Positions 1-8,058 of a stretch of 64,000 nucleotides of DNA are shown piece after piece. Position numbers and translations under genes: made by a program. The notes beneath the pieces were generated by a model that saw nothing but the letters and a program-made list of their open reading frames with translations, did no database searches and had not been told where the DNA came from. Numbering within the stretch: the first letter of the stretch is position 1; every line of letters begins with the position of its first letter. This DNA comes from Thermodesulfobacteriaceae bacterium (GTDB lineage: Bacteria; Desulfobacterota; Thermodesulfobacteria; Thermodesulfobacteriales; Thermodesulfatatoraceae), in contig WGCA01000004.1 in the NCBI GenBank assembly GCA_015494065.1, forward strand, positions 1-64,000, in the 5' to 3' direction.

Positions 1-211
1 AAACTTTTGCATAAAAAAGCGAAAAATCTTTCTTCTTCATGACACTTTTAAAAATTTCTTTAGAAATATAAGGAAAAAACTTGTCCAAGATGAAAAATTT
101 TTCCGTTTTGATCCAAAATTTTTCACAAGATTCAAATTGTTAAAAGGAACCTTTACACTTTGAGAAGAGGAGGACGAAGCAATTTCTTGAGATCGTCACC
201 CCTTGTATTAT
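1..211. other. AT-rich non-coding stretch
   Basis: This AT-rich sequence has no open frame that resembles a protein and no hairpin that I can support. It leads into the decayed toxin-gene fragment that begins near 212, and may hold the eroded 5' part of that gene. Confidence 0.5.
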
Positions 212-445
212 GTGCGAGATTTTCTTGAACTTTTGCCTGTCTATCCCTTTGACCTAAAAGCAGCCGAAGTTTACGGTGAAATAAGGGCTATACTCGAAAA
301 GAAAGGATGCCCTATAGGTCCATACGATCTCTAGACCGCAGCCCATGCCATTTCTAAGAGGGCCGTTCTGGTGACCAACAACGAGAGGGAATTCAGAAGG
401 GTCCCCGGGCTCAGACTAGAAAATTGGACCAACCCTGCTGTTTAG
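212..445 (+). pseudogene. Decayed VapC-type PIN toxin fragment (C-terminal half)
   Basis: Read from 212, the frame gives the C-terminal half of a type II VapC toxin: FLELLPVYPFD, then GPYDL-stop-TAAHAISK, VLVTNNEREF and a normal ending VPGLRLENW. An amber codon at 332-334 breaks the frame exactly where intact VapC proteins carry the conserved DLLIAAHA helix with a catalytic Asp. No N-terminal half with the first catalytic Asp could be found upstream. An 8-bp perfect hairpin (429-436 with 444-451) spans the end of the frame. I infer a dead toxin gene. The match to VapC is by remembered family motifs. Confidence 0.75.
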
Positions 446-517
446 GGTTGGCCTCTAAAGGTCCGGTTTGATTCTAATTTTTTGACGTGCATCACTTCTG
501 GCTTCCATCACAAAGAG

Positions 518-580
518 GCGGCAGCCCGTGCAATTCCTAAAAGCGCAATCCCGGAAACAACCAACGAAAAGAAAATTTAA
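518..580 (+). pseudogene. Second, more degraded VapC remnant
   Basis: Twenty codons from 518 to a stop at 578-580 read AAARAIPKSAIPETTNEKKI. This lines up without gaps with TAAHAISKRAVLVTNNEREF of the fragment at 212-445, and the DNA is also clearly similar, so it appears to be a second copy of the same part of a VapC gene. The surrounding sequence is too eroded to extend the match. It lies just upstream of an intact VapBC pair. Confidence 0.55.
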
Positions 581-596
581 AAATCTGATGTATGCC

Positions 597-622
597 TTTA
601 AGCATTGATTTATATGCTTAAA
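597..622. promoter_or_regulatory. Perfect 9-bp inverted repeat, likely VapB operator
   Basis: The arms TTTAAGCAT (597-605) and ATGCTTAAA (614-622) are exact reverse complements with an 8-bp spacer. The repeat lies 30 bp ahead of the antitoxin start. Ribbon-helix-helix antitoxins usually repress their own operon through such palindromes, so autoregulation by VapB is inferred. Confidence 0.6.
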
Positions 623-630
623 ACATGTAT

Positions 631-645
631 CCTCCTTTTAGGAGG
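631..645 (+). promoter_or_regulatory. Shine-Dalgarno sequence in a small hairpin
   Basis: CCTCCT (631-636) can pair with AGGAGG (640-645), which is the ribosome binding site of the antitoxin gene, across a three-base loop. This may lower antitoxin translation when folded. A similar CCTCC-caa-GGAGG arrangement precedes the gene that starts at 3809 on the minus strand. Confidence 0.35.
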
Positions 646-651
646 TAAGCG

Positions 652-885
652 ATGCCAAAGACCAAAAGGGTAACTTTGACTCTTCCAGAGGTATTAATCG
701 AACACTTAAAAAGGGAGGCCTCAGAATTAGGTATAGGATATCAGACCCTTATCAGGATTAAACTTATGGAAGATTACAAACGAAAAGCACCGATCAGGTG
801 GGGAAAAGGGAAACCCAAGGGAGCCAAAATAAAAATCAGGTCTGATAAACCCCTTTCCGAAATCGTCCTTGAGGACCGGAGATGA
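652..885 (+). CDS. vapB: VapB-type ribbon-helix-helix antitoxin
   Basis: This 77-residue protein has an N-terminal beta strand and helices typical of a CopG/RHH DNA-binding antitoxin (VTLTLPEVLIEHLKREA, residues 7-23). It ends in a toxin-binding tail, SDKPLSEIVLEDRR, of the kind seen in VapB proteins. It should neutralise the toxin encoded directly downstream and repress the operon through the palindrome at 597-622. The start follows AGGAGG at 640-645. Its stop codon overlaps the toxin start as ATGA, so translation is probably coupled. The RHH assignment is by pattern only. Confidence 0.8.
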   Translation: MPKTKRVTLTLPEVLIEHLKREASELGIGYQTLIRIKLMEDYKRKAPIRWGKGKPKGAKIKIRSDKPLSEIVLEDRR

Positions 886-1304
886 TCCTTTATCTGGATA
901 CCTCGGCGTTGGTTAAGCTTTACGTGGAAGAGAGGCATAGCGATCTGGTGAGGAGGTGGGCTGAACGGGTAAATGTGGTCGCCACCAATGAGGTAGCGTA
1001 TGCGGAAATGGCTTCGGCTTTGAACAGGGCCTTTAGAGAGGGAAGGATATCCCAAAAAGGATTCCAATCTGTGTGGCATATTTTTGATGAAGATTGGGAA
1101 TGTTATACCGTGGTAGAAGTAGGGGGCGAGGTATTGAATCTGGCAAAAGAACTGATATTCAGGCACGGGTTGCGGGGATTTGACGGAATACATCTGGCCT
1201 CGGCGTTAATCTTGGGAGTTGAAGGTGAGGTAGTCTTTGGGGCGTTCGACCAAAAGTTGCTCAAGGCAGCAGAAAGAGAAGGTTTACGATGGATTAATTA
1301 TTGA
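882..1304 (+). CDS. vapC: VapC-type PIN-domain toxin RNase
   Basis: This is a full-length 140-residue PIN-domain protein. The expected acidic metal-binding residues are visible: D6 in YLDTSALVKLY, E42 in YAEM, D101 in GFDGIHLASAL and D123 in FDQKLLKAA. PIN toxins of this family cut tRNA or rRNA with Mg2+ and stop growth when the antitoxin is lost. The reading frame is intact, unlike the two VapC remnants upstream. The gene overlaps vapB by four bases. Confidence 0.88.
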   Translation: MILYLDTSALVKLYVEERHSDLVRRWAERVNVVATNEVAYAEMASALNRAFREGRISQKGFQSVWHIFDEDWECYTVVEVGGEVLNLAKELIFRHGLRGFDGIHLASALILGVEGEVVFGAFDQKLLKAAEREGLRWINY

Positions 1305-1326
1305 AACGCTTTCCAATAGTCGGTCT

Positions 1327-1641
1327 TTATTTTTTTATTATCTTGGTGATCGGGGAGACGGTAATTAAGCCCTTGGGCAAAAGCCTTTCAAGCTCGGACA
1401 GGAGGCTATTTATGGTCTCTTCCTCCTCGATGACCTCAATTTTAAGGGGAAGATTGCCGGTGGCGCGCAAAATTCTCACGGTATGGACCACGCCGTCTGG
1501 TCCCCAGCCAAAGACCCCTTTAAAGACCGTGGCCCCTTTCACTCCCTTTTCCCTTAAGAAACGGAGTATTTCTTCGTAAAGGGGACGTTTGCCGAGCTTG
1601 TCGTCTTCGTCTACGTAAATGCAGAGTTTTTGGTAGCTCAT
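1327..1641 (-). CDS. DUF190 family protein
   Basis: This 104-residue protein has the DUF190 pattern: an N-terminal strand KLCIYVDEDDKLGKRPLYEEIL and the stretch GVKGATVFKGVFGWG. Members resemble PII-like signalling proteins and are very often encoded next to CrcB fluoride channels, as here. The gene follows crcB on the minus strand after 7 bases, so the two are almost certainly co-transcribed. The biochemical role is not established. A link to fluoride export is inferred from context. Confidence 0.8.
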   Translation of the reverse strand: MSYQKLCIYVDEDDKLGKRPLYEEILRFLREKGVKGATVFKGVFGWGPDGVVHTVRILRATGNLPLKIEVIEEEETINSLLSELERLLPKGLITVSPITKIIKK

Positions 1642-1648
1642 CTTATAC

Positions 1649-2026
1649 TCAGAGAAAGAGTATTCGGGCCAGCCATATCCCTAATCTTAACCCCAAAAGG
1701 CCAAAAAGGAGACTTAAAAAGAGGTTAATCCCGGCTAGAAAAAATTCCCCTTCCTCAAGCAGGGAATTGGTCTCGTAAATGAAAGTGGAGAAAGTGGTAA
1801 AGGAGCCTAGGAATCCGATGGCAAGAAAAAGCCGCTCGTTGGGGGAAATAGCCAGGGTCTCTGTGGCCAGGGCCATCAAGAAGCCAAGCAAAAATGAGCC
1901 CGAGACATTCACCACTAACGTTCCCAGGGGAAAGAGGGTCGAGACCTTGAGCAGAAACCCCGAAACGAGATAGCGGGCCACCGCCCCGCAAAAACCCCCG
2001 AGTCCCACCAGCAATAACTTAAACAT
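1649..2026 (-). CDS. crcB: Fluoride channel CrcB/Fluc
   Basis: This 125-residue inner-membrane protein has four hydrophobic segments and family hallmarks: GGFCGAVARYLVSG at the N-terminus, GTLVVNVSGSFLLG in the second segment and GFLGSFTTFSTF in the third. Fluc proteins form dual-topology dimers that let fluoride out of the cytoplasm. I saw no fluoride riboswitch in the short leader. The gene starts directly after the terminator of the upstream flavoprotein gene, so it may rely on readthrough or a weak local promoter. Confidence 0.9.
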   Translation of the reverse strand: MFKLLLVGLGGFCGAVARYLVSGFLLKVSTLFPLGTLVVNVSGSFLLGFLMALATETLAISPNERLFLAIGFLGSFTTFSTFIYETNSLLEEGEFFLAGINLFLSLLFGLLGLRLGIWLARILFL

Positions 2027-2030
2027 GACC

Positions 2031-2069
2031 CCAAAAAATAAAGGGCTTTCCCAGAAAGGAAAGCCCTTT
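2031..2069 (-). terminator. Rho-independent terminator of the flavoprotein gene
   Basis: An 11-bp perfect stem (2041-2051 with 2058-2068) with a six-base loop is followed, in minus-strand reading, by TATTTTTT. It lies between the flavoprotein gene stop (2091) and the crcB start (2026). Confidence 0.8.
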
Positions 2070-2090
2070 TAAAAAGTGGACACAAAAAAT

Positions 2091-3809
2091 CTAGAGGCTC
2101 AGTTCCTGCCAGCCCCAGCGGCGGGGGAAGTTAAGCCCGCCCAGAGGGACAAAGACCCTCTCAAAGCCTGCGGCGTAAAGGACCCGGGCTGCTTCGTAAG
2201 AGCGCATGGAAGAATTGCAGATCAGGATCACGTCCTTGTCCCTGGGGATTTTATCGAGGTTATGGCGGACTTGATCGTAGACCACGTGTATCCAGCGGCC
2301 GGGATATTTTTCCATAAAAGGAGCCGCTTCCTTGGGGTGTCTCACGTCTACAAAAACGGTGTCGGGGTCGTTTTCAAGGAGCCTCTTCTTTACTTCGTCC
2401 CAGGTAATGGGTTTAAAGAGCCCGTCGGCCAAGTTCCCCGCCACCATGGACACCACGTTTAAGGGGTCAAGGGCAGTATTAAAGGGCGGGGCGTAGGCCA
2501 GTTCCATGTAGGCGGTGTCTTCTAACCTCGGTTTAAACTCTAAGAGTTTGGCAAGCGAATTGACCCGGGCCATGGCCCCGTCTGTCATGGGACCTACGGC
2601 TTGAAAACCAAGGACCCGACGGTCACGGCGGTCCGCCACGATTTCAACGAAGATAAATTCTGCCCCTGGGTAATAGTGGGCCCGTTCCGTCTGGTTGTGC
2701 AGGGCGTAAAAGGCGTCAAAACCCTCGGCCTGGGCCACGCTATAAGAAATCCCGCAGGCCGCGATGGCCAGGTCAAAACATTTCATTACAAAGGCCCCTA
2801 CCGCGCCCCGGAAAGTTTCTGTTCCTCCGGCCAAATTGGTGCCGATAATTCGGCCGTGGCGGTTGGCCAGAGACCCTAGAGGCAAAACCAATTTTTTGCC
2901 CGTAACCAGGTGGGTTACTTCTATACAGTCTCCCCCGGCGTAAATGTTGGGGTCAGAGGTCTGTAACCGCTCGTTGACCACGATGCCCCCGGTGAGGGGG
3001 GAGACCAGGAGCCCGGCCTCTCTCGCCAGCTGGCTGTTGGGCCTTACACCGGTGGCCATGAGTACCAAGTCACATTCGTAGCGCCCGTCTTCGGTGATCA
3101 CCGCGTAAACCCGCCCGTCTTTACCTTCGATTTCTTTGGTGCGGGCGTTGAGTACCAGTTTCACCCCTTTTTCTTCCAGATGGTGGGCCACGATGCGCGC
3201 CAGGGGTTTGTCAATGATACGGGGGAGAGGTTGGTCAAAATATTCCAACACCGTTACTTCAAGGCCCCAGAGATCACGGAAGGCCTCAGCCATCTCAAGA
3301 CCGATGGGCCCGGCCCCGATGATGACTACCTTTTCCACCTCTCCCTTGGCGATGCGTTCTTTGATGGCCACAGCGGAATGGAGGTTTGAGATGGCAAAAA
3401 CGCCGTCCAAGTCCCTTCCCGGCAGAGGGAGAATAAAGGGCGAGGCCCCGGTGGTGATAACCAGTTTGTCGTAGGGGATGGTATCTTCCTGACCGGTTTC
3501 CAGATATTTGACGTGGACAACCTTCTTTTCCCGGTCTATCCTGGTGGCAAGGGTCTTGGTAAGGGTGTGGACCCCTTTGGCGTTTTCAAAAAAGGCTTCG
3601 TTGCGGACCATGTGGAAGGCGGTCTTACGGAGTTCAGTTTCGTCGGGGATATCACCGGAAATGTAATAGGGGATTCCGCAACCGCCGTAGGAGATCAAAT
3701 CGTCTTTGTCGATCATGATGACCTCGGTTTCAGGCTTTAGCCTCTTGAGACGCGAGGCGGCCCTTGGTCCAGCGGCTACGGCCCCGATAACCACTACTCT
3801 TTCGCCCAT
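2091..3809 (-). CDS. CoA-disulfide reductase / NAD(P)H polysulfide oxidoreductase with rhodanese tail
   Basis: This 572-residue protein joins a pyridine-nucleotide-disulfide oxidoreductase to a C-terminal rhodanese domain. The FAD fold starts at VVVIGAVAAG. The active-site cysteine is C44 in YGGCGIPYY, which fits the single-Cys CoA-disulfide reductase group. A second nucleotide fold is at VVIIGAGPIGLEMA, and the FAD motif reads IYAGGD. The rhodanese domain covers about the last 110 residues with a probable active-site C531 in ICNSSMRS. Such fusions reduce CoA persulfides, polysulfide or CoA disulfide in sulfur-metabolising anaerobes. The substrate here is inferred. The ribosome site GGAGG can pair with CCTCC just upstream (plus-strand 3817-3829). 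Confidence 0.88.
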   Translation of the reverse strand: MGERVVVIGAVAAGPRAASRLKRLKPETEVIMIDKDDLISYGGCGIPYYISGDIPDETELRKTAFHMVRNEAFFENAKGVHTLTKTLATRIDREKKVVHVKYLETGQEDTIPYDKLVITTGASPFILPLPGRDLDGVFAISNLHSAVAIKERIAKGEVEKVVIIGAGPIGLEMAEAFRDLWGLEVTVLEYFDQPLPRIIDKPLARIVAHHLEEKGVKLVLNARTKEIEGKDGRVYAVITEDGRYECDLVLMATGVRPNSQLAREAGLLVSPLTGGIVVNERLQTSDPNIYAGGDCIEVTHLVTGKKLVLPLGSLANRHGRIIGTNLAGGTETFRGAVGAFVMKCFDLAIAACGISYSVAQAEGFDAFYALHNQTERAHYYPGAEFIFVEIVADRRDRRVLGFQAVGPMTDGAMARVNSLAKLLEFKPRLEDTAYMELAYAPPFNTALDPLNVVSMVAGNLADGLFKPITWDEVKKRLLENDPDTVFVDVRHPKEAAPFMEKYPGRWIHVVYDQVRHNLDKIPRDKDVILICNSSMRSYEAARVLYAAGFERVFVPLGGLNFPRRWGWQELSL

Positions 3810-3956
3810 GATGAAACCTCCTTGGGAGGATTTCTTCCTGGGTAGCAGTTCGTTTTTTAAGAAGCAAGGCCCAAAAGGGCAGAAAAAAGCTTTTTAGTGT
3901 TTATCTTTTGCAATGAGGAGAAAGCTAGCGCTTAAAGCGTAAAGGAGGTTGAGAAC

Positions 3957-4430
3957 ATGAAAAAAGAAAGGATTCTCAAGAAAGACTGGCCGGAATTCTT
4001 GAAAAAGTTTAACGCAGAACAGCAATTTCGACCGGTGTGTGTACTAGTCGGGGGGCACGAAATCTGCCGGGAGCTGCCCTTTTTGGGCCTGGTTTACGAG
4101 GCCAAAAAGAAAGACGTAGAGGTAATCGTGGGTGGGGTAGATTCCGAGCGCACGGCCCATATTATCCATACGCTGCGTTCACCCCGGGCCATTTACGTCT
4201 TGCGTGAAAACGGAGCCGTACGGGGCATTGAGGTCCAATCCGCTAAAGAAGACAACGTGGTGGTCGAATTCATCGGCCCGCCTGAGGAAGCCCAGCGGAT
4301 GAAAAAGGAACTTATCGAAAAGATAGCCTATCAGCTTTATGAAAAGCGGGGTAAGGCTCCTGGTAAGGCCCTGGATGATTGGCTTGAGGCGGAACGGATT
4401 GTAGAAAGAGCAGCCCAAATATACATTTAA
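3957..4430 (+). CDS. DUF5335-like protein with C-terminal DUF2934-like motif
   Basis: This is a 157-residue soluble protein. Residues 1-110 resemble the small DUF5335 family, beginning ILKKDWPEFLKKFN. The C-terminus, AYQLYEKRGKAPGKALDDWLEAERIVERA, matches the short DUF2934 helix pair with its G-x-ALDDWLEAE core. No catalytic motif is evident and no function is known. It stands alone, with a good AAAGGAGG ribosome site. The two domain names are recalled from pattern and not checked. Confidence 0.6.
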   Translation: MKKERILKKDWPEFLKKFNAEQQFRPVCVLVGGHEICRELPFLGLVYEAKKKDVEVIVGGVDSERTAHIIHTLRSPRAIYVLRENGAVRGIEVQSAKEDNVVVEFIGPPEEAQRMKKELIEKIAYQLYEKRGKAPGKALDDWLEAERIVERAAQIYI

Positions 4431-4523
4431 TCCAGTTTCTTTATAATAAAAAAGACGTTGCGGCCCCCCGGAAAGAGGCTAAGTATAGCCTTTGAAGGGC
4501 TAAATTTAAAAGAGGCGGACTGA

Positions 4524-5564
4524 ATGGAAGACCTTAAGGATGTACTTGAGCGGCTTATTGCTGGCAAGGATCTCAGTGCCGAGGAAACAGAAAGAATTTT
4601 CCGCCAGATTATCGCCGGAGGAGTTGACGAACGCCAGCTGGCCGGTTTACTGGTGGCCTTACGGGCCAAAGGCGAGAGCTGGGAGGAGATAGCCGCCGCG
4701 GCCAGGGTGTTGCGGGAGGCTTCCCTGAAAGTGCCCCACCGACTTCCCCCAAATGAACCTCTGGTAGATACCTGTGGGACCGGGGGAGACCGGAAGGGAA
4801 TCTTTAACGTCTCGACAGCGGCGGCTTTCGTGGTCGCGGCGGCCGGGATTAAAGTGGCCAAGCACGGGAACCGTTCGGTCTCCAGTAAATGTGGGAGCGC
4901 GGATGTCCTTGAGGCCTTAAATATCAAGGCGGACATGCCTCCGGAGATGGCGGCTGAATGTCTGGAAGAATTCGGGCTCTGTTTCCTCTTTGCCCCCCTT
5001 TACCACCCCGCCCTTAAACAGGTGGCACCGGTAAGAAAGGCCCTGGGTATCAGGACTATTTTTAACCTGCTGGGGCCCCTGCTTAACCCGGCGGGGGCTA
5101 ATACCCAGGTGCTCGGGGTCTCTGATTTCCGCCTAACGGAAAAGATGGCCTTTGCCCTGGACGCCCTTGGTTGCCGGCGAGCTCTGGTAGTTTTCGGCGA
5201 GGAGGGTTATGACGAATTGGTGGTTACCGGTTCTACCAAGGTTTCAGAGCTGCGGGAGGGCCGGATAACTACTTATTACGTGGATCCCGAAGACGTGGGC
5301 CTTGAATTATGCGAGGAGCCGGAAGAACTCGCGGGGGGTGACGCCCAAACCAATGCGCGCATTATCCGGGAGATCTTGCTGGGTAAAGACGAGGGTCCCA
5401 GGCGGGACATGGTGGCTTTGAACGCCGGGGCGGCTATTTACGCGGCGGAGGCGGTGATTGACCTTAAGGCCGGGGTGAAAAAGGCCCTTGACATACTTGC
5501 TTCAGGAAAGGCCATGGATAAGCTCGAAGAGCTGGTGGCCTTCAGCCAGAAGCACACGCAATAA
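4524..5564 (+). CDS. trpD: Anthranilate phosphoribosyltransferase
   Basis: This 346-residue enzyme transfers phosphoribose from PRPP to anthranilate in tryptophan synthesis. Motifs are complete: PRPP-binding CGTGGD (84-89), NVSTAAA (95-101) and KHGNRSVSSKCGSAD (113-127). The length is normal. The rest of the trp operon is not in the window, so the gene is detached from its pathway. It is followed after 3 bases by a GTPase gene and then mtaB, probably one transcript. A TATAAT at 4442-4447 is a possible -10 element. Confidence 0.95.
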   Translation: MEDLKDVLERLIAGKDLSAEETERIFRQIIAGGVDERQLAGLLVALRAKGESWEEIAAAARVLREASLKVPHRLPPNEPLVDTCGTGGDRKGIFNVSTAAAFVVAAAGIKVAKHGNRSVSSKCGSADVLEALNIKADMPPEMAAECLEEFGLCFLFAPLYHPALKQVAPVRKALGIRTIFNLLGPLLNPAGANTQVLGVSDFRLTEKMAFALDALGCRRALVVFGEEGYDELVVTGSTKVSELREGRITTYYVDPEDVGLELCEEPEELAGGDAQTNARIIREILLGKDEGPRRDMVALNAGAAIYAAEAVIDLKAGVKKALDILASGKAMDKLEELVAFSQKHTQ

Positions 5565-5567
5565 ATC

Positions 5568-6602
5568 ATGAAAATCGGTATCATTGGCCTGCCCCAGGCC
5601 GGGAAAACTACCATTTTTCGGGCTGCTGCCGGAAAATACGCCGGTCACCAAGAAGAAAAAGGCGGTGTAGCCCGGGCTGTGGTCAAGGTACCCGAGGAGA
5701 GGCTTGAGGTCCTCCAGCAAATTTTCGCTTCGGCCCGTAAGACTCCGGCCACGGTCCAGTACCTGGATCTTTCTTTTGACCTCCGGGAAAGGGAAGGGCG
5801 CAGCAAGGAGGTGGAACGCCTTTTAAATGAGCTTAAACCAGCTGACGCCCTTATCATGGTAATCCGTAATTTCGAACTGGCTGGTCTTCCCCCTTCTCCT
5901 CAGGAGGACCTAGAGCAACTTCACCAGGAGATGATTTTGGCGGATCTGGCCATCGTGGAAAGGCGTCTTGAACGTCTGGAAAAAGAGGCCCGCAAAGGTG
6001 GCCAGGTCGATCCCAAAGAGCTGGAGGAATTAAGGGAGGCCAAAAGATTGCTTGAGGAGGGGCGACCCTTAAGGGTCAATCCTTCTTTGCGTAAAAGTCC
6101 CCGCCTTAAGGGTTATGCTTTCCTGAGCATAAAACCCCTTCTGGTGGTCTTAAACTTGGGGGAGGAGGATGAACCACAATCTTTAAAACTTCCGGAGCAG
6201 GCAGAGATGGTGGCCATCAAAGGGCGTCTTGAGGCGGATCTCGCGGAACTTCCAGAGGAAGAGGCCCTGGTCTTTAGGGAAGAATACGGTTTGAGCCAGC
6301 CCGCTTTGCCCCTGCTGATCAAGAAAAGTTTCGCCATCCTGGACCTGATCTGTTTTTTTACGGGTGGGCCGAAGGAGGTAAGGGCTTGGCCGGTACCCCG
6401 GGGGACCACCGCCCAGAAGGCCGCCGGGGCGATCCATTCCGACATGGAAAGGGGTTTTATCCGGGCGGAGGTGATTTCTTTTGAGGAACTAGCAGCCCTG
6501 GGTTCCTATCAAGCGGCCCAAAAAGCCGGTAAGGTCCGGCTGGAAGGGAAGGACTACGTGGTCCAGGACGGCGACGTTATCATCTTTCGCTTCAGTGTTT
6601 AG
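5568..6602 (+). CDS. YchF-like Obg-family GTPase (DUF933/TGS-type), divergent
   Basis: This 344-residue protein has a P-loop GLPQAGKTT (residues 7-15), a long coiled-coil-like insert rich in Glu and Lys (about 110-170) and a C-terminal domain like that of YchF (PRGTTAQKAAGAIHSDMERGF, then VQDGDVIIFRF). It differs from standard YchF: the P-loop is not GxPNVGKS, the G3 region reads YLDLSFD, and the guanine-recognition element is weak, so nucleotide specificity is uncertain. It ends just before mtaB begins. A translation-related role is inferred from the family. Confidence 0.8.
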   Translation: MKIGIIGLPQAGKTTIFRAAAGKYAGHQEEKGGVARAVVKVPEERLEVLQQIFASARKTPATVQYLDLSFDLREREGRSKEVERLLNELKPADALIMVIRNFELAGLPPSPQEDLEQLHQEMILADLAIVERRLERLEKEARKGGQVDPKELEELREAKRLLEEGRPLRVNPSLRKSPRLKGYAFLSIKPLLVVLNLGEEDEPQSLKLPEQAEMVAIKGRLEADLAELPEEEALVFREEYGLSQPALPLLIKKSFAILDLICFFTGGPKEVRAWPVPRGTTAQKAAGAIHSDMERGFIRAEVISFEELAALGSYQAAQKAGKVRLEGKDYVVQDGDVIIFRFSV

Positions 6603-7928
6603 ATGAGAAAGTTAGCCGCTGCTACCCTGGGTTGCAAAGTCAATCAGGTAGAGACGGCCTCTTTAATGGAGGCCTTTCGGGCCAAAGGGTACGAAATCGT
6701 TTCCTTTAAAGATCAAGCAGACGTATATTTGGTAAACACCTGTGCGGTTACGGCCAAAGCGGCTTACGAAAGCCGGCAACTCCTGCGCCGGGCCCTTAAA
6801 AAGAAGCCTCTCTTAGTGGTGGCCACGGGCTGTTACGCTCAAATCGCACCGGAAGAGATCAAAGAAAAGGTTGAAGCCCCGGTCCTTATCGTGGGGCAGG
6901 CATACAAGGCGAGAATCCCGGAAATTATAGAGTCTCTTTCCCTCCCATTAGAAGAGACCCGGGTTGTTCTTTCAGAAGTTCGGGAACTCAAAGTTTGTGA
7001 GCCTTTCCCCCTTTCCCGGTTTCCTGAACATAAAAGGGCCTTTTTGCGGGTTCAGGATGGTTGCAGTCTCTTCTGTACCTACTGCGTGGTGCCCCACGCC
7101 CGGGGACCCTCAAGGAGCCTACCCCTCGCCACCATAAAAGCCCAAGTTGAGCGTTTCTTGGCCGCCGGTCACCTTGAGATAGTGGTTACCGGTATCCACC
7201 TGGGTAGCTGGGGAAAAGACCTAACACCCCCCAGGGATCTGTTGGCCTTGGTAAAACTCCTTGAGGAACTTAAGGTCTACCGTTACCGGCTGAGTTCACT
7301 TGCCCCTAATGAGATAAAAAAGGAACTGCTTGATTTTCTGGAAAGGGCCCCGGGCTTTTGCCCCCATTTTCACCTCTCCCTTCAAAGTGCCTCTGACGAG
7401 GTCTTGAGAAAGATGGGCCGGCGTTACCGCCCGAAAGATTTCGTGCGGGTAGTCGAAGACATAAAGAAGAGGTTCGCGGAGGCCGCTATAGGGGTGGATG
7501 TGATCGCGGGTTTTCCCGGAGAGAGAGAAGAAGACTTTGAAGCCACTTACCGGACGCTTGAAGAGTTACCGCTGGCCTATTTTCACGTTTTTCCCTTTTC
7601 CCCTCGCCCCAGGACCAGGGCCGCACAGTGGCCCCAGCTTCCTCCCCACGTGGTGGCTGAGAGGGCAAGAAGACTTCAGACCTTGGCCCAGGCCAAAAAG
7701 AAGGCCTTTTATGCCGGTCAGATAGGAAAGACTCTGGAGCTCTTGGTCCTGCGCCGGGACCCGGCCCGGGGCCTCCTGGAAGGGCTTTCCCGCAATTACG
7801 TAACGGTCTTCTTCCAGGGGGGAGACGAACTGGTCGGGCAAGTGGTATCGGCAAAGGTGGAAAGGATGGTCGATACCACCCTTTATGGAATCCTTAAAAC
7901 CGACCGAATTACTAACAAAGCCCGTTAG
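6603..7928 (+). CDS. mtaB: tRNA t6A37 methylthiotransferase MtaB
   Basis: This 441-residue radical-SAM enzyme adds a methylthio group to N6-threonylcarbamoyladenosine at tRNA position 37. The N-terminal domain carries three cluster cysteines: C11 in LGCKVNQVE, C47 in NTCAVT and C77 in TGCYAQ. The radical-SAM motif CSLFCTYC gives C154, C158 and C161. A TRAM-like RNA-binding domain ends the protein. The opening LGCKVNQ and the length favour MtaB over MiaB or RimO. The start codon directly follows the stop of the GTPase gene. Confidence 0.9.
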   Translation: MRKLAAATLGCKVNQVETASLMEAFRAKGYEIVSFKDQADVYLVNTCAVTAKAAYESRQLLRRALKKKPLLVVATGCYAQIAPEEIKEKVEAPVLIVGQAYKARIPEIIESLSLPLEETRVVLSEVRELKVCEPFPLSRFPEHKRAFLRVQDGCSLFCTYCVVPHARGPSRSLPLATIKAQVERFLAAGHLEIVVTGIHLGSWGKDLTPPRDLLALVKLLEELKVYRYRLSSLAPNEIKKELLDFLERAPGFCPHFHLSLQSASDEVLRKMGRRYRPKDFVRVVEDIKKRFAEAAIGVDVIAGFPGEREEDFEATYRTLEELPLAYFHVFPFSPRPRTRAAQWPQLPPHVVAERARRLQTLAQAKKKAFYAGQIGKTLELLVLRRDPARGLLEGLSRNYVTVFFQGGDELVGQVVSAKVERMVDTTLYGILKTDRITNKAR

Positions 7929-7960
7929 GATCTTGCTTTTTTTTACGCGGGGTGGACGTT

Positions 7961-7976
7961 TTTGATCCAGATCAAA
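7961..7976. promoter_or_regulatory. Perfect FNR-type palindrome upstream of the mla operon
   Basis: TTTGATCCAGATCAAA is a perfect dyad that contains TTGAT-N4-ATCAA, the consensus of FNR-family regulators. It lies about 85 bp ahead of mlaE, in a 130-bp gap after mtaB. Control of the operon by an oxygen- or redox-responsive Crp/Fnr protein is inferred. No such regulator is encoded in the window. Confidence 0.5.
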
Positions 7977-8058
7977 GCGTAGTTTTAATTGCAGTTTAAT
8001 AAATTTTAGCCTAAAAGTTTAGTTACGTTTAAATGTACAAAGCTAGCCGGAGGCATCC

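Noticed and set aside
1327-2090. Fluoride riboswitch upstream of crcB
   Set aside because: The leader is only a terminator and a few bases; the conserved riboswitch core was not found.
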